Shown: positions 8,556 to 19,078, counted from the stretch's first letter. The stretch is DNA of 48,813 nt from Oribacterium sp. C9 (GCF_002007235.1 NZ_MUHW01000026.1:1-48813); one strand, 5' to 3'. The notes: generated by a model not told the origin, from the letters alone. Numbers and translations: made by a program.

Positions 8556-8584
8556 TTGCATTTTGGGGATGCAGATAGTAATAT
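8556..8584 (+). promoter_or_regulatory. Promoter for the small membrane protein gene
   Basis: TTGCAT (8556-8561), 17-nt spacer, TAATAT (8579-8584), 56 nt before the start codon. Confidence 0.55.
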
Positions 8585-8640
8585 TAGGTTCGGCGGTCTA
8601 AGGGGAACCGTGTAATTTTTTGAAAGTTGAGGATTTATAT

Positions 8641-9129
8641 ATGGAATTAATGGCGATGAATTTGAGCTCTGTGGGTAGCGTACTGCTTGTTATCGCGATC
8701 ATACTGCTCATCCTTATGGGCGTTCTTTACTACTTCGGACGCAAGATGAGTCAGCAGCAGGCTGAACAGCAGCCTATGATCGATGCCAACACACAGAACG
8801 TAACATTGCTTATCATCGATAAAAAGAAGATGTCTATAAAAGAGGCGGTTGCAGCTGGTCTTCCTAAGCAGGTGCAGGAGCAGACTCCTTTCTATCTTAA
8901 GCTCAGCAAGCTTCCTGTAGTAAAGGCGAAGGTTGGTCCGCAGATCATGACTCTTATGGCTGATCCAAGCATCTTTGAGCAGCTTCCTTTACACAAGGAG
9001 TGCAAGGTTGCTGTTGCCGGAATCTATATCCGTAAGATTCTTTCGGTTCGCGGCGGTGCTATTCCAAAGGCTCCTGAGAAAAAGGGATTTTTGGCAGGTC
9101 TTCGTAGCAAGCTTCAGACAAATAAGTGA
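8641..9129 (+). CDS. Small membrane-anchored protein of unknown function
   Basis: About 162 residues. ATG 8641 is preferred, with GAGGAT at 8629-8634; an in-frame TTG at 8620 overlaps the ribosome site. One N-terminal membrane segment (VLLVIAIILLILMGVLYYFG) is followed by a short Gln-rich linker and a soluble domain of about 110 residues with LLIIDKKKMSIKEAVAAG, YLKLSKLPVVKAKVG and AGIYIRKILSVRGGAIP. The type I-like layout (short outside, domain in the cytoplasm) follows from the basic residues after the segment. I do not recognise the family. It has its own promoter and terminator and precedes rpoB, the place often held by rplL. Confidence 0.75.
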   Translation: MELMAMNLSSVGSVLLVIAIILLILMGVLYYFGRKMSQQQAEQQPMIDANTQNVTLLIIDKKKMSIKEAVAAGLPKQVQEQTPFYLKLSKLPVVKAKVGPQIMTLMADPSIFEQLPLHKECKVAVAGIYIRKILSVRGGAIPKAPEKKGFLAGLRSKLQTNK

Positions 9130-9133
9130 TTTT

Positions 9134-9166
9134 AAGGCGCGGTTCATTTGAACCGTGCCTTTTTTA
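9134..9166 (+). terminator. Intrinsic terminator after the small membrane protein gene
   Basis: AAGGCGCGGTTC (9134-9145), ATTT loop, GAACCGTGCCTT (9150-9161), then T-run. Confidence 0.92.
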
Positions 9167-9168
9167 GT

Positions 9169-9331
9169 GTATAAGTCCGGTGTCAGGCGGCTATGCATCC
9201 TGCAAGTTTACTTGCGAAGATGCATAGCCATCTGACACGACAACAGGAATCGAGAAGTAGTGCAATAGCGCGGATTCGAGCTTTCTGTAGCATTGCGATA
9301 GCGTCAGCGGAGCAATGCGGAGGACTTATAC
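9169..9331 (+). ncRNA. Structured element 1 (candidate RNA, upstream of rpoB)
   Basis: A 163-nt element with nested inverted repeats. P1: GTATAAGTCC (9169-9178) with GGACTTATAC (9322-9331). P2: GTGTCAG (9180-9186)/CTGACAC (9232-9238), GGCTATGCATC (9189-9199)/GATGCATAGCC (9219-9229), and GCAAG (9202-9206)/CTTGC (9211-9215) with a TTTA loop. P3: ACAG (9243-9246)/CTGT (9285-9288) and GAATC/GATTC around an AGTG...AGCG loop. P4: GCATTGC (9290-9296)/GCAATGC (9312-9318). A sister copy with the same plan lies at 17629-17804. No T-run follows, so it is not a plain terminator. RNA, cruciform DNA or a mobile palindromic repeat are all possible; strand is assigned only by the neighbouring genes. Confidence 0.65.
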
Positions 9332-9354
9332 AATAATAATTAATGAGTTACATC

Positions 9355-9395
9355 AAAAAACTTCCGTCCCATTGCAGTGAGACGGAAGTTTTTGA
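9355..9395. terminator. Bidirectional terminator-like hairpin
   Basis: AAAAAACTTCCGTC (9355-9368) and GACGGAAGTTTTT (9381-9393) pair around a 12-nt loop. A- and T-runs flank it, so it can act on either strand. It closes off the structured element from the rpoB promoters. Confidence 0.75.
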
Positions 9396-9510
9396 AAGGA
9401 AGTAATTATGAGATTTGTTTATTTAAATGCCTAAGCACTTAATGGGCTTTTTTCTAAGAACTTCTGAAATGTAATTTCTTTTGTTCTATGTACATAGGTT
9501 ATCATTGATA

Positions 9511-9529
9511 GTGTCACAAAAGTGTCACA
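9511..9529. promoter_or_regulatory. Two direct repeats GTGTCACA upstream of the rpoB promoter
   Basis: GTGTCACA occurs at 9511-9518 and 9522-9529, exactly 11 bp apart (one helical turn), about 52 bp before the -35. The second copy and a copy at 4765-4772 upstream of yajC share the longer string AGTGTCACAGA. Possible tandem activator or repressor site; no factor can be named. Confidence 0.4.
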
Positions 9530-9580
9530 GAATTTAATTAATTTTATTACAAATTTTTTTTGCAAAATCCCATCATTCTA

Positions 9581-9609
9581 TTGACTGAAGAATCACCATG
9601 AGGTAAAAT
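9581..9609 (+). promoter_or_regulatory. Main rpoB promoter candidate
   Basis: TTGACT (9581-9586), 17-nt spacer, TAAAAT (9604-9609), with A/T tracts upstream that could serve as an UP element. A transcript from here has a leader of about 200 nt. Confidence 0.65.
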
Positions 9610-9633
9610 GTCTTTTACTTATTTTGGAGTCGT

Positions 9634-9655
9634 GGGCTCAGTGCGCCCTTTTTTT
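9634..9655 (+). terminator. Possible attenuator in the rpoB leader
   Basis: GGGC (9634-9637)/GCCC (9645-9648) followed at once by seven T. The stem is short (4 GC pairs), but the T-run makes a weak terminator plausible between the first and second promoters. Confidence 0.4.
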
Positions 9656-9719
9656 GACTTGCAAAATATTAGCAACATATAACCAGATTCATTGAAATGT
9701 TGATACATCGAAATACAAT
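9654..9719 (+). promoter_or_regulatory. Secondary rpoB promoters
   Basis: Two further candidates: TTGACT (9654-9659) with TATAAC (9678-9683), spacer 18; and TTGAAA (9692-9697) with TACAAT (9714-9719), spacer 16. Both lie downstream of the possible attenuator and would bypass it. Confidence 0.45.
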
Positions 9720-9815
9720 GCTCGTAACGATGAATGCACATTTTGAGAAAATCCACATCTTTCTATGAATCACAACGATCAAGCGGGTGTCAACCCGCAA
9801 TGGGGTGAACGGTCA

Positions 9816-12800
9816 ATGGAAAAAAGCAAGATGCGTGTCGTTAAAAACGGCAAGAACGTCAGAATGACATTTGCGCAGCACGAAGAAGTGCTTGAGATGC
9901 CAAACCTGATTGAAGTCCAGAAGGATTCCTACAAGTGGTTCCTTTCAGACGGCCTCCGCGAGGCATTTGATGACATCTCTCCGATCCAGGATTTTGCTGG
10001 ACACCTTTCCCTTGAGTTCGTAGGCTACAAGCTCTGCGAGGGTGAGAAGAAGTATTCTATTGAGGAGTGCAAGGAGCGAGATGCTACATATGCTGCCCCT
10101 CTTAAGGTGAAGGTTCGTCTTATCAACAAGGATAAGGAAGAGATTAACGAACATGAGATATTTATGGGCGATCTGCCTCTTATGACAGATACAGGCTCAT
10201 TTGTTATTAACGGTGCAGAGCGAGTTATCGTATCACAGCTCGTTCGTTCTCCGGGTATCTACTATGGATTAGACCACGATAAGATCGGTAAGGAGCTTTA
10301 TTCATGTACGGTTATTCCTAACCGTGGTGCATGGATCGAGTACGAGACCGATTCTAATGACGTATTTTTCGTACGTGTAGACAGAACCCGTAAGGTTCCT
10401 GTTTCCGTATTTATTCGTGCCCTTGGTATCGGCAGCAATGCTGAGATCATTGACCTTTTCGGTGAAGAGCCAAAGCTCATCGCATCTTTCGAAAAGGAGC
10501 AGCCGGAGGCACAGAACTATGAGGGCGGTCTCCTTGAACTTTACAGAAAGATCAGACCTGGCGAGCCTCTTTCAGTAGACTCAGCAAGTTCTCTTCTTAA
10601 TGGTATGTTCTTCGACCCTCGTCGTTATGATCTTGCTAAGGTTGGACGTTACAAGTTCAATAAGAAGCTTCACTTCAAGAACCGTATCAAGGGACATACT
10701 CTTGCTGAGGATGTTATCGATGAGACAACAGGTGAGGTTATCGCTACAGCAGGCGAGCAGATCTCATATGCAAAGGCTATAGAGATTCAGGATGCAGCAG
10801 TACCATATGTATGGATCGATGGTCCTACACGTAAGGTAAAGGTTCTTTCAGCTCTGGAAGTAAACCTTGACAAGTACGTTTCATTCGATGCTGCAGAGAT
10901 TGATTACGAAGAGGCTAAGGAGTACGAGCATGTAAGAGAGTACTTCCAGAAGCAGGCTGATCGTACAAACTCTATGCTCAGCGCTGATGCAGAGAAGAAG
11001 CTTTGGAATGACCTTTCTCTCGAGGAGAAGCAGAACCTCGTTGATCAGGACAAGCCTGATGAGCTGGTTTACTATCCTGAGCTTGCAAGACTCATGGAGG
11101 AGCATGCTGATGATCAGAGAGCTCTCCGTATCGCTATCATGAAGGATATGCATGAGCTTGTTCCTAAGCACATCACAAAGGAAGACATTTTTGCCTCCAT
11201 CAACTACTGCATGCACCTTGAGGAGGAGATCGGTACAAAGGATGATATCGACCATCTCGGAAACCGTCGTATTCGTGCTGTCGGAGAGCTTCTCCAGAAC
11301 CAGTACCGTATCGGCCTTTCACGTATGGAGCGTGTTGTTCGTGAGCGTATGGCAACACAGGATATCGATGAGATCACACCTCAGAGCCTCATAAACATTA
11401 AGCCTGTAACAGCTTCTGTTAAGGAGTTCTTCGGTTCATCACAGCTTTCACAGTTCATGGATCAGAACAACCCTCTGTCAGAGCTTACACACAAGCGTAG
11501 ACTTTCAGCTCTTGGACCTGGTGGTCTTTCCAGAGACCGTGCCGGATTCGAGGTTCGAGATGTACACTATACACACTATGGACGTATGTGTCCTATCGAG
11601 ACACCTGAGGGACCTAACATCGGTCTTATCAACTCTCTGGCATCATACGCAAGAATCAATGAGTACGGATTCATCGAGTCTCCTTACCGTAAGGTAGACA
11701 AGGAAGATCCTAAGAACCCTAAGGTTACAAGAGAAGTTGAGTATCTTGCAGCTGACGAAGAGGATAACTATGTAGTAGCTCAGGCGAACGAGCCGCTTGA
11801 CGAGGAAGGACACTTTGTTCATGACAATGTTTCCGGCCGTTTCAGAGAGGCTACTCAGGCATTCCCTAAGGCTTCCATCGATCTTATGGACGTATCACCT
11901 AAGATGGTATTCTCAGTTGCTACATCCATGATTCCGTTCCTTCAGAACGATGACGCGAACCGTGCCCTCATGGGATCAAACATGCAGCGTCAGGCCGTGC
12001 CTCTTATGGTTACTGAGAGAGCAGCAGTTGATACAGGTATCTCTGCGAAGGCTGCCGTTGACTCAGGTGTATGCTGCGTAGCGAAGTATGACGGTATCGT
12101 TGAGATCTCAGCATCCAACAAGATCGTTGTACGCCGTGATTCAGACGGAACTCGTGATGAGTATAAGCTTACAAAGTTCATGAGATCCAACCAGTCTAAC
12201 TGCTACAACCAGAAGCCTATCGTCTTTGCGGGCGATCATGTTAAGGCTGGCGATGTTATCGCTGACGGTCCTTCAACATGTCAGGGTGAGATAGCATTAG
12301 GAAAGAACCCTCTCATCGGTTTCATGACATGGGAAGGTTACAATTACGAGGATGCTGTTCTCCTTTCTGAGAAGCTGGTTCAGAACGATGTTTATACATC
12401 TATCCATATCGAAGAGTACGAGTGTGAGGCTCGTGATACAAAGCTTGGACCTGAAGAGATTACTTCGGATGTTCCGGGTGTAGGTGAGGATGCACTCAAG
12501 AATCTTGATGAGCGCGGAATCATCCGTATCGGTGCCGAGGTTCGTGCCGGTGATATCCTCGTTGGTAAGGTTACTCCTAAGGGAGAGACAGAGCTTACAG
12601 CTGAGGAAAGACTTCTTCGTGCCATCTTCGGTGAGAAAGCACGTGAGGTTCGTGATACATCACTTAAGCTTCCACACGGAGCTTATGGTGTAGTTGTAGA
12701 TGCGAAGGTATTTACAAGAGAAAATTCAGACGAGCTTGCTCCTGGCGTTTCAGAGTCAGTTCGTATTTATATAGCACAGAAGAGAAAAATCGGTGTCGGT

Positions 12801-13937
12801 GATAAGATGGCCGGTCGTCACGGTAACAAGGGTGTATGCTCAAGAGTTCTTCCTGTAGAAGATCTTCCATATCTTCCAAACGGTCGTCCTCTTGATATCG
12901 TTCTTAACCCTCTCGGCGTTCCTTCCCGAATGAACATCGGTCAGGTCCTCGAGTTACACCTTTCTCTTGCTGCAAAGGTTCTGGGTATCGACGTTTCAAC
13001 ACCTATCTTTGATGGTGCTACCGAGCCTGATATCCGTCAGACCCTTATACTTGCAAACGATTACGTTAACAAGTCATGGGAAGAGTTCACTGAGTTACAT
13101 AAGGATGAGCTTGACCCGGAGGTTTATGAGTACCTTGGAGCTCACCTCGATCACAGAGCTGAGTGGAAGGGCGTTCCTATCGGTACAGATGGTAAGGTTC
13201 AGCTTCGTGATGGCCGTACAGGTCTTCCATTCGATGGCAAGACATCTATCGGATTCATGCATTACCTGAAGCTCCACCACCTCGTAGACGATAAGATCCA
13301 CGCACGTTCAACAGGTCCGTACTCACTTGTTACACAGCAGCCACTCGGTGGTAAGGCACAGTTCGGTGGACAGCGTTTCGGAGAGATGGAAGTTTGGGCC
13401 CTTGAGGCGTATGGCGCAGCTTATACACTTCAGGAAATTCTGACCATGAAGTCCGATGACGTTACAGGACGTGTTAAGACTTACGAAGCAATCATCAAGG
13501 GACAGAATATTCCTGCACCTGGTGTTCCTGAGTCTTTCAAGGTTATGCTTAAGGAGCTTGAGGCTCTCTGTCTCGATGTTCGTGTTCTCGATGAGAATCA
13601 GAATGAGATTGAGATCAAGGAAGAGCTCTACGATGCAAATCAGGATATGCACCGTCTGCTTTCAGGCGGAGACAGCCGTTATGAGAAGAATGAGAACTAT
13701 GGCCAGTATGGTTATGAGACTCAGGAGTTCAAGAACGGTGAGCTTGTTAATGCTGACGATGCTGTGGCAGCTGCTCAGGGCGTTGAGCTTTTTAGCGAAG
13801 ATGATGAACTTGAGTCTGCTATCGCTGCTGACCTTGTGGATGATGATTATGATGAAGATGCTTCATCTGATGATTATTTTGCAGAGAGTGACGCCGTTTC
13901 AGAGTCAGATGACTTCTCAGACGGTGATGATGAATAA
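9816..13937 (+). CDS. rpoB: DNA-directed RNA polymerase subunit beta
   Basis: The beta subunit of RNA polymerase, about 1373 residues. ATG 9816 is chosen because GGGGTGA (9802-9808) lies 7 nt upstream; the in-frame ATG at 9765 has no ribosome site and its region holds a small GCGGGT/ACCCGC hairpin (9783-9798). The rifampicin region is wild type in character: [27 protein letters not shown] keeps the Gln, Asp, His, Arg and Ser usually mutated in resistance. [34 protein letters not shown] and [20 protein letters not shown] are also present. The last ~50 residues are a strongly acidic tail, as in related Lachnospiraceae. rpoC follows after 15 nt. Confidence 0.98.
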   Translation: MEKSKMRVVKNGKNVRMTFAQHEEVLEMPNLIEVQKDSYKWFLSDGLREAFDDISPIQDFAGHLSLEFVGYKLCEGEKKYSIEECKERDATYAAPLKVKVRLINKDKEEINEHEIFMGDLPLMTDTGSFVINGAERVIVSQLVRSPGIYYGLDHDKIGKELYSCTVIPNRGAWIEYETDSNDVFFVRVDRTRKVPVSVFIRALGIGSNAEIIDLFGEEPKLIASFEKEQPEAQNYEGGLLELYRKIRPGEPLSVDSASSLLNGMFFDPRRYDLAKVGRYKFNKKLHFKNRIKGHTLAEDVIDETTGEVIATAGEQISYAKAIEIQDAAVPYVWIDGPTRKVKVLSALEVNLDKYVSFDAAEIDYEEAKEYEHVREYFQKQADRTNSMLSADAEKKLWNDLSLEEKQNLVDQDKPDELVYYPELARLMEEHADDQRALRIAIMKDMHELVPKHITKEDIFASINYCMHLEEEIGTKDDIDHLGNRRIRAVGELLQNQYRIGLSRMERVVRERMATQDIDEITPQSLINIKPVTASVKEFFGSSQLSQFMDQNNPLSELTHKRRLSALGPGGLSRDRAGFEVRDVHYTHYGRMCPIETPEGPNIGLINSLASYARINEYGFIESPYRKVDKEDPKNPKVTREVEYLAADEEDNYVVAQANEPLDEEGHFVHDNVSGRFREATQAFPKASIDLMDVSPKMVFSVATSMIPFLQNDDANRALMGSNMQRQAVPLMVTERAAVDTGISAKAAVDSGVCCVAKYDGIVEISASNKIVVRRDSDGTRDEYKLTKFMRSNQSNCYNQKPIVFAGDHVKAGDVIADGPSTCQGEIALGKNPLIGFMTWEGYNYEDAVLLSEKLVQNDVYTSIHIEEYECEARDTKLGPEEITSDVPGVGEDALKNLDERGIIRIGAEVRAGDILVGKVTPKGETELTAEERLLRAIFGEKAREVRDTSLKLPHGAYGVVVDAKVFTRENSDELAPGVSESVRIYIAQKRKIGVGDKMAGRHGNKGVCSRVLPVEDLPYLPNGRPLDIVLNPLGVPSRMNIGQVLELHLSLAAKVLGIDVSTPIFDGATEPDIRQTLILANDYVNKSWEEFTELHKDELDPEVYEYLGAHLDHRAEWKGVPIGTDGKVQLRDGRTGLPFDGKTSIGFMHYLKLHHLVDDKIHARSTGPYSLVTQQPLGGKAQFGGQRFGEMEVWALEAYGAAYTLQEILTMKSDDVTGRVKTYEAIIKGQNIPAPGVPESFKVMLKELEALCLDVRVLDENQNEIEIKEELYDANQDMHRLLSGGDSRYEKNENYGQYGYETQEFKNGELVNADDAVAAAQGVELFSEDDELESAIAADLVDDDYDEDASSDDYFAESDAVSESDDFSDGDDE

Positions 13938-13952
13938 TATTAGGAGGAATAC

Positions 13953-16900
13953 ATGGCACAGCTTGATAAAATAAATGAGCCTGTTCAGTTTGATTCAATC
14001 AAGATCGGCCTCGCCTCTCCGGAGAAGATCCTGGAGTGGTCTCATGGCGAAGTAAAAAAGCCTGAGACTATCAACTACAGAACTCTGAAGCCTGAGAAGG
14101 ACGGACTTTTCTGTGAGCGTATTTTTGGACCGGTTAAAGACTGGGAGTGCCACTGCGGAAAGTACAAGAAGATCCGTTATAAGGGTGTTGTATGTGACCG
14201 CTGCGGTGTTGAGGTAACTAAGTCCTCCGTAAGACGTGAGAGAATGGGACATATCGCTCTTGCAGCTCCTGTTTCACACATCTGGTATTTTAAGGGTATT
14301 CCTTCAAGGATGGGTCTGATACTTGATATCAGCCCAAGGATCCTTGAGAGAGTTCTCTATTTTGCAAGTTATATCGTACTTGATAAGGGCGAGACTCAGC
14401 TTGAGTACAAGCAGGTACTTTCTGAGAAGGAGTACAGAGACGCTGTTGAGCAGTACGGCTATGGCTCATTCCGTGCAGGAATGGGTGCCGAGGCTGTTCT
14501 TGAGCTTCTTCGCGGCATCGATCTTGAGAAGGAGTACGCAGATCTTCGTCAGGAGCTTGATAATGCTTCCGGACAGAAGAGAACAAGAATAGTTAAGAGA
14601 CTTGAAGTTGTTGAGGCATTCCGTTCATCAGGAAACCTTCCTGAGTGGATGATCCTTACACAGCTTCCTGTTATCCCGCCTGATCTCCGCCCTATGGTAC
14701 AGCTTGACGGTGGACGTTTTGCTACATCAGACCTTAATGACCTTTACAGAAGAATCATTAACAGAAATAACCGTCTTGCCCGTCTTCTCGAGCTTGGCGC
14801 ACCTGAGATCATCGTTCGTAACGAGAAGCGTATGCTTCAGGAAGCTGTTGATGCTCTTATCGACAACGGTCGTCGTGGACGTCCTGTAACAGGTCCTGGA
14901 AACAGAGCTCTGAAGTCACTTTCAGATATGTTAAAGGGTAAGCAGGGTCGTTTCAGACAGAACCTTCTCGGTAAGCGTGTTGACTATTCAGGACGTTCTG
15001 TTATCGTCGTAGGACCGGATCTTAAGATCTACCAGTGTGGTGTACCTAAGGAGATGGCTCTCGAGCTTTTCAAGCCTTTCGTAATGAAGGAGCTTGTGAA
15101 CACAGGTAAGGCTCATAACATTAAGAATGCCAAGAAGATGGTTGAGAGACTTGATCCTCAGGTTTGGGACATCCTTGAGGGTGTCATCAAGGGTCACCCT
15201 GTTATGCTGAACCGTGCCCCGACACTTCACAGACTTGGTATCCAGGCATTCGAGCCTACACTGGTAGAAGGTAAGGCTATCAGACTTCACCCACTCGTAT
15301 GTGCTGCGTTCAACGCGGACTTCGATGGAGACCAGATGGCTATCCACCTTCCACTTACACAGGAAGCTCAGGCAGAGTGCAGATTCATGCTGCTCGCTCC
15401 TAACAACCTGCTCAAGCCTTCAGACGGTGGTGTTGTTGCCGTTCCTTCACAGGATATGGTACTCGGTATCTACTACATCACACAGGAGAGACCGGGAGAG
15501 CCTAATGAGGGTATGTTCTTCAAGAGCATCAACGAAGCTATCCTTGCCAAGGAAAATGGTTATATCACCATGCATACAAGGATCAAGTGCCGTATCAAGA
15601 AGGCTCTTAAGAATGAGGATGGCACAGAGAGAATTGTTGAAGGTGTCATCAATACAACTGTAGGTCGTCTTATCTTTAATGAGATCATTCCTCAGGATCT
15701 TGGATTTGTAGACCGTTCCATCCCTGGAAACGAGATCCTTCCTGAGATCGATGAGATCGTAAAGAAGAAGAACCTTAAGAAGATACTTGAGAAGATCATG
15801 GATGTACATGGTGCAACTCAGACAGCATTAAGCCTCGATGATATCAAGGCTATGGGTTACCGTCAGTCAACCATCGCAGCTATGACCGTTTCAATTTCAG
15901 ATATGACAGTTCCTGCATCCAAGCAGCAGCTCCTTGATGAAGCTCAGAAGACAGTTGATAAGATCGCGCGTAACTACAGACGTGGTCTCGTAACTGAGGA
16001 AGAGAGATATCAGGAAGTTATCGATACATGGAAGAAGACCGATGATCAGCTTACACATGATCTGCTTTCCGGTCTTGATAAGTACAACAACATCTTCATG
16101 ATGGCGGATTCCGGAGCCCGTGGATCTGATAAGCAGATCAAACAGCTTGCAGGTATGCGTGGACTCATGGCAGATACAACAGGACGTACTATCGAGCTCC
16201 CTATCAAGTCAAACTTCCGTGAAGGTCTTGACGTACTCGAGTACTTCATCTCCGCACACGGTGCTCGTAAGGGACTTTCAGATACAGCGCTCCGTACAGC
16301 CGATTCCGGATACCTTACACGTCGAATGGTTGACGTTACACAGGATCTCATCATCCGTGAGCTTGACTGTGCAGCTGAGAAGGACAAGATTCCTTATCTT
16401 GAGATTTCAGAGCTTTCTGATGGGCAGGAGAAGATCGAGTCACTTCAGGATCGTATCACAGGTCGTTACATCGCTGAGGATATCGCTGATCCTGAGACAG
16501 GAAAGGTTATCGTTAAGGCTGATCACATGGTTACACCTAAGCGTGCTCCACGTGTTATCAATGCTCTTAACAAGATGGGACGTAAGACTGTTAAGATCAG
16601 AACAGTCCTCACATGCCGTTCAAAGAACGGTGTTTGTGCTAAGTGCTACGGTTCCAACCTTGCAACAGGACAGCCTGTTCAGATCGGTGAGGCAGTTGGT
16701 ATCATCGCTGCTCAGTCAATCGGTGAGCCTGGTACACAGCTTACCATGAGAACCTTCCATACCGGTGGTGTAGCGGGTGGAGATATCACACAGGGTCTTC
16801 CTAGAGTCGAGGAGCTTTTCGAGGCTCGTAAGCCAAAGGGTCTTGCGATACTTACAGAGATTCCTGGCGTTGTTGAAATCAAGGAAACAGCCAAGAAGAG

Positions 16901-17633
16901 AGAGGTTGTTGTAACTGATGCACAGAGTGCTCAGTCAAAGACATACCTTATCCCTTACGGTTCCAGACTTAAGGTACAGAACGGTCAGGTTCTTGAGGCC
17001 GGTGATGTACTTACAGAGGGTTCAATCAATCCTCATGATCTCCTGAAGATCAAGGGCACAAAGGCAGTACAGGATTACATGATCTCTGAAGTTCAGAGAG
17101 TATACCGTCTGCAGGGTGTTGAGATCCAGGATAGACATATCGAGATGATCGTTCATCAGATGATGAAGAAGGAGCGTATCAACGAGTCAGGTGATTCTAA
17201 CTTTATCCCTGGAACAACAGTTGACCGCCTTGACTTCGAGGATGAGAACGAGAGACTTATCGCTGAGGGCAAGAAGCCGGCAGAGGGAACAAGAATCATG
17301 CTTGGTATCACCAAGGCATCTCTTGCAACAGATTCCTTCCTGTCAGCTGCTTCATTCCAGGAAACAACCAAGGTTCTTACCGAGGCTGCTATCAACGGAA
17401 AGAGAGATAACCTCGTTGGACTCAAGGAGAACGTTATCATCGGTAAGCTCATTCCTGCAGGTACAGGTATGAAGCGTTACAGAAACGTTGAACTTTCTCA
17501 GGATATGGAAGATATCGAGGATGAGACAGAGCAGCTCTTCACACCTGATGAGGCATTCGACATTGATGCTGAGGGCGTAGAGAGAATCGCAGCTCGACAC
17601 AGAATCGAGAACCAGAAGAACAACATTCTGTAA
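13953..17633 (+). CDS. rpoC: DNA-directed RNA polymerase subunit beta'
   Basis: The beta' subunit of RNA polymerase, 1226 residues. The N-terminal zinc site ([20 protein letters not shown]), the active-site NADFDGDQM (Asp at about 456, 458 and 460, binding the catalytic Mg), the second zinc cluster [13 protein letters not shown], and [28 protein letters not shown] of the trigger-loop/bridge region are all clear. TAGGAGGA precedes ATG 13953, 15 nt after rpoB. Its stop codon lies inside the outer stem of the second structured element. Confidence 0.98.
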   Translation: MAQLDKINEPVQFDSIKIGLASPEKILEWSHGEVKKPETINYRTLKPEKDGLFCERIFGPVKDWECHCGKYKKIRYKGVVCDRCGVEVTKSSVRRERMGHIALAAPVSHIWYFKGIPSRMGLILDISPRILERVLYFASYIVLDKGETQLEYKQVLSEKEYRDAVEQYGYGSFRAGMGAEAVLELLRGIDLEKEYADLRQELDNASGQKRTRIVKRLEVVEAFRSSGNLPEWMILTQLPVIPPDLRPMVQLDGGRFATSDLNDLYRRIINRNNRLARLLELGAPEIIVRNEKRMLQEAVDALIDNGRRGRPVTGPGNRALKSLSDMLKGKQGRFRQNLLGKRVDYSGRSVIVVGPDLKIYQCGVPKEMALELFKPFVMKELVNTGKAHNIKNAKKMVERLDPQVWDILEGVIKGHPVMLNRAPTLHRLGIQAFEPTLVEGKAIRLHPLVCAAFNADFDGDQMAIHLPLTQEAQAECRFMLLAPNNLLKPSDGGVVAVPSQDMVLGIYYITQERPGEPNEGMFFKSINEAILAKENGYITMHTRIKCRIKKALKNEDGTERIVEGVINTTVGRLIFNEIIPQDLGFVDRSIPGNEILPEIDEIVKKKNLKKILEKIMDVHGATQTALSLDDIKAMGYRQSTIAAMTVSISDMTVPASKQQLLDEAQKTVDKIARNYRRGLVTEEERYQEVIDTWKKTDDQLTHDLLSGLDKYNNIFMMADSGARGSDKQIKQLAGMRGLMADTTGRTIELPIKSNFREGLDVLEYFISAHGARKGLSDTALRTADSGYLTRRMVDVTQDLIIRELDCAAEKDKIPYLEISELSDGQEKIESLQDRITGRYIAEDIADPETGKVIVKADHMVTPKRAPRVINALNKMGRKTVKIRTVLTCRSKNGVCAKCYGSNLATGQPVQIGEAVGIIAAQSIGEPGTQLTMRTFHTGGVAGGDITQGLPRVEELFEARKPKGLAILTEIPGVVEIKETAKKREVVVTDAQSAQSKTYLIPYGSRLKVQNGQVLEAGDVLTEGSINPHDLLKIKGTKAVQDYMISEVQRVYRLQGVEIQDRHIEMIVHQMMKKERINESGDSNFIPGTTVDRLDFEDENERLIAEGKKPAEGTRIMLGITKASLATDSFLSAASFQETTKVLTEAAINGKRDNLVGLKENVIIGKLIPAGTGMKRYRNVELSQDMEDIEDETEQLFTPDEAFDIDAEGVERIAARHRIENQKNNIL

Positions 17634-17804
17634 AAGTGTTCTGCTGTGACCATCGAGCGCAAGCTTGCTTGCTGGCTCGAATGGTCATTGCAGAACCAAA
17701 GCAGGTATGAGGAAAAAGCTACACGAATGAAATGAGTGGAGCGATTTCCGAATACTGCTTAGGATTGCGGGAGCACGAAGTGCGAAGCAATCCGTACTTT
17801 TACA
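17629..17804 (+). ncRNA. Structured element 2 (candidate RNA, overlaps the rpoC stop codon)
   Basis: A 176-nt sister of the element at 9169. P1: TGTAAAAGT (17629-17637, containing the rpoC TAA) with ACTTTTACA (17796-17804). P2: GTTCTGC/GCAGAAC (17638-17644, 17690-17696), TGACCAT/ATGGTCA (17647-17653, 17681-17687), CGAGC/GCTCG, tip GCAAG (17659-17663)/CTTGC (17668-17672) with a 4-nt loop. P3: AGCAG (17700-17704)/CTGCT (17755-17759) and GAAAT/ATTTC around an AGTG..AGCG loop. P4: GGATTGC (17762-17768)/GCAATCC (17787-17793) with inner GCAC/GTGC. P1 and most of P2 differ in sequence from element 1 but still pair. Lies on the rpoBC transcript before a hairpin at 17825. Confidence 0.65.
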
Positions 17805-17824
17805 AATGAACTGAGATATTAACC

Positions 17825-17860
17825 AAAGGACCGATGGACATAGATCCATCGGTCCTTTCC
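17825..17860 (+). terminator. Hairpin ending the rpoBC unit
   Basis: AAAGGACCGATGGA (17825-17838) and TCCATCGGTCCTTT (17845-17858) are exact reverse complements with a 6-nt loop. The T-run is short (TTTCC), so termination strength is uncertain. Confidence 0.7.
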
Positions 17861-17886
17861 ATTCCATAAAAAATATATAAATTCAA

Positions 17887-17915
17887 TTGACAACAAAAAT
17901 CGATTGAAGTATAGT
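17887..17915 (+). promoter_or_regulatory. Strong promoter for rpsL
   Basis: TTGACA (17887-17892), 17-nt spacer, TATAGT (17910-17915). Consensus -35 and near-consensus -10; leader about 80 nt to rpsL. Confidence 0.85.
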
Positions 17916-18001
17916 AGCTAAGCATGCGTGAAAGCGTGTCCTGTTTTGATATTTCAGGATAAAAAATATACATATTACAAACCTAACGAAAGGAGAACCA
18001 A

Positions 18002-18421
18002 ATGCCTACATTTAACCAGTTAGTAAGAAAGGGCAGAACTTCTCAGAAGAAGAAGTCTACCGCACCTGCACTTCAGAAAGGATTCAACTCTTTAAAGAAG
18101 GTGGCAACTAACATTTCCGCTCCTCAGAAGCGTGGTGTATGTACAGCTGTTAAGACAGCTACACCTAAGAAGCCTAACTCAGCTCTTCGTAAGATCGCCA
18201 GAGTAAGACTTTCAAACGGTTTCGAAGTTACATCATACATTCCAGGAGAGGGACACAACCTGCAGGAGCACTCTGTTGTTATGATTCGTGGCGGCCGTGT
18301 TAAGGATCTTCCTGGTACAAGATACCACATCATCCGTGGAACACTGGATACAGCCGGCGTAGCAAACAGAATGCAGGCTCGTTCAAAGTACGGTGCAAAG
18401 AGACCTAAGGCTAAGAAGTAA
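18002..18421 (+). CDS. rpsL: 30S ribosomal protein S12
   Basis: A 139-residue S12, part of the decoding centre of the small subunit. It has [19 protein letters not shown] with the Lys residues whose change gives streptomycin resistance intact, and [13 protein letters not shown] with the second resistance Lys. AAAGGAG lies 8 nt before ATG 18002. First gene of a standard str group. Confidence 0.98.
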   Translation: MPTFNQLVRKGRTSQKKKSTAPALQKGFNSLKKVATNISAPQKRGVCTAVKTATPKKPNSALRKIARVRLSNGFEVTSYIPGEGHNLQEHSVVMIRGGRVKDLPGTRYHIIRGTLDTAGVANRMQARSKYGAKRPKAKK

Positions 18422-18513
18422 TTTCTTACCACATTAAGTAACAAAGACATGGTTAAAATGACGGATAATGGAACTCATTATTTATATAATAAGATGTGTC
18501 CTTGTCCGCATGA

Positions 18514-18552
18514 ACTCGCAAAACACTACTAAAGGTAGCAGTTGCGTAGAGT
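18514..18552 (+). promoter_or_regulatory. Hairpin in the rpsL-rpsG spacer
   Basis: ACTCGCAA (18514-18521) pairs with TTGCG and AGT (18542-18552), with an inner CTAC (18526-18529)/GTAG (18535-18538) stem. In Escherichia coli, S7 represses its own operon by binding mRNA between the S12 and S7 genes; this structure is in the same place, but the match is positional only. Confidence 0.4.
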
Positions 18553-18592
18553 ACCGATGATCTAAAAACAAATTTTTAAGGAGGGAAGTAAC

Positions 18593-19063
18593 GTGCCACG
18601 TAAAGGACATACTCTGCACAGAGACGTTCTCGCAGACCCAATGTACAATTCAAAGATTGTAACAAAGCTTGTTAACTCCATCATGCTTGATGGTAAGAAG
18701 GGTGTTGCACAGAAGATCGTTTATGGTGCATTCGAAATTGTCGCAGAGAAGAGCGGCAAGGAAGCTACAGAAGTATTTGAAGAGGCTATGAACAACATCA
18801 TGCCTGTTCTTGAAGTTAAGGCTAAGCGTATCGGTGGTGCCACATATCAGGTACCTATGGAGGTTAAGCCTGAGAGACGTCAGACACTTGGCCTTCGTTG
18901 GCTTACAGAGTTCTCACGTAAGAGATCTGAGAAGACTCAGGCTGAGAGACTCGCTAACGAGATCATGGATGCTGCAAACAACACAGGTGCAGCTGTTAAG
19001 CGTAAGGAAGAGATGCATAGAATGGCTGAGGCTAACAAGGCATTCGCGCACTACAGATTCTAA
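18593..19063 (+). CDS. rpsG: 30S ribosomal protein S7
   Basis: A 156-residue S7, which nucleates assembly of the 30S head. It begins MPRKGH with a GTG start (18593) preceded by AAGGAGGG, and contains the typical [15 protein letters not shown]-like, [24 protein letters not shown]-like and [19 protein letters not shown] segments. Stop is 15 nt before fusA. Confidence 0.98.
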   Translation: MPRKGHTLHRDVLADPMYNSKIVTKLVNSIMLDGKKGVAQKIVYGAFEIVAEKSGKEATEVFEEAMNNIMPVLEVKAKRIGGATYQVPMEVKPERRQTLGLRWLTEFSRKRSEKTQAERLANEIMDAANNTGAAVKRKEEMHRMAEANKAFAHYRF

Positions 19064-19078
19064 TAGGAGGGAAACACT

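Noticed and set aside
9169-9331. Reading element 1 as a plain transcription terminator or simple MITE
   Set aside because: No T-run follows, and its terminal repeats differ in sequence from those of its sister copy, unlike a transposon with fixed ends. A mobile origin is still not excluded.
9408-9434. Eight-codon leader-peptide-like frame (MRFVYLNA) with AAAGGAAG in front, followed by a weak hairpin and T-run
   Set aside because: Lies upstream of the likely rpoB promoter; no run of one amino acid as in attenuator peptides.
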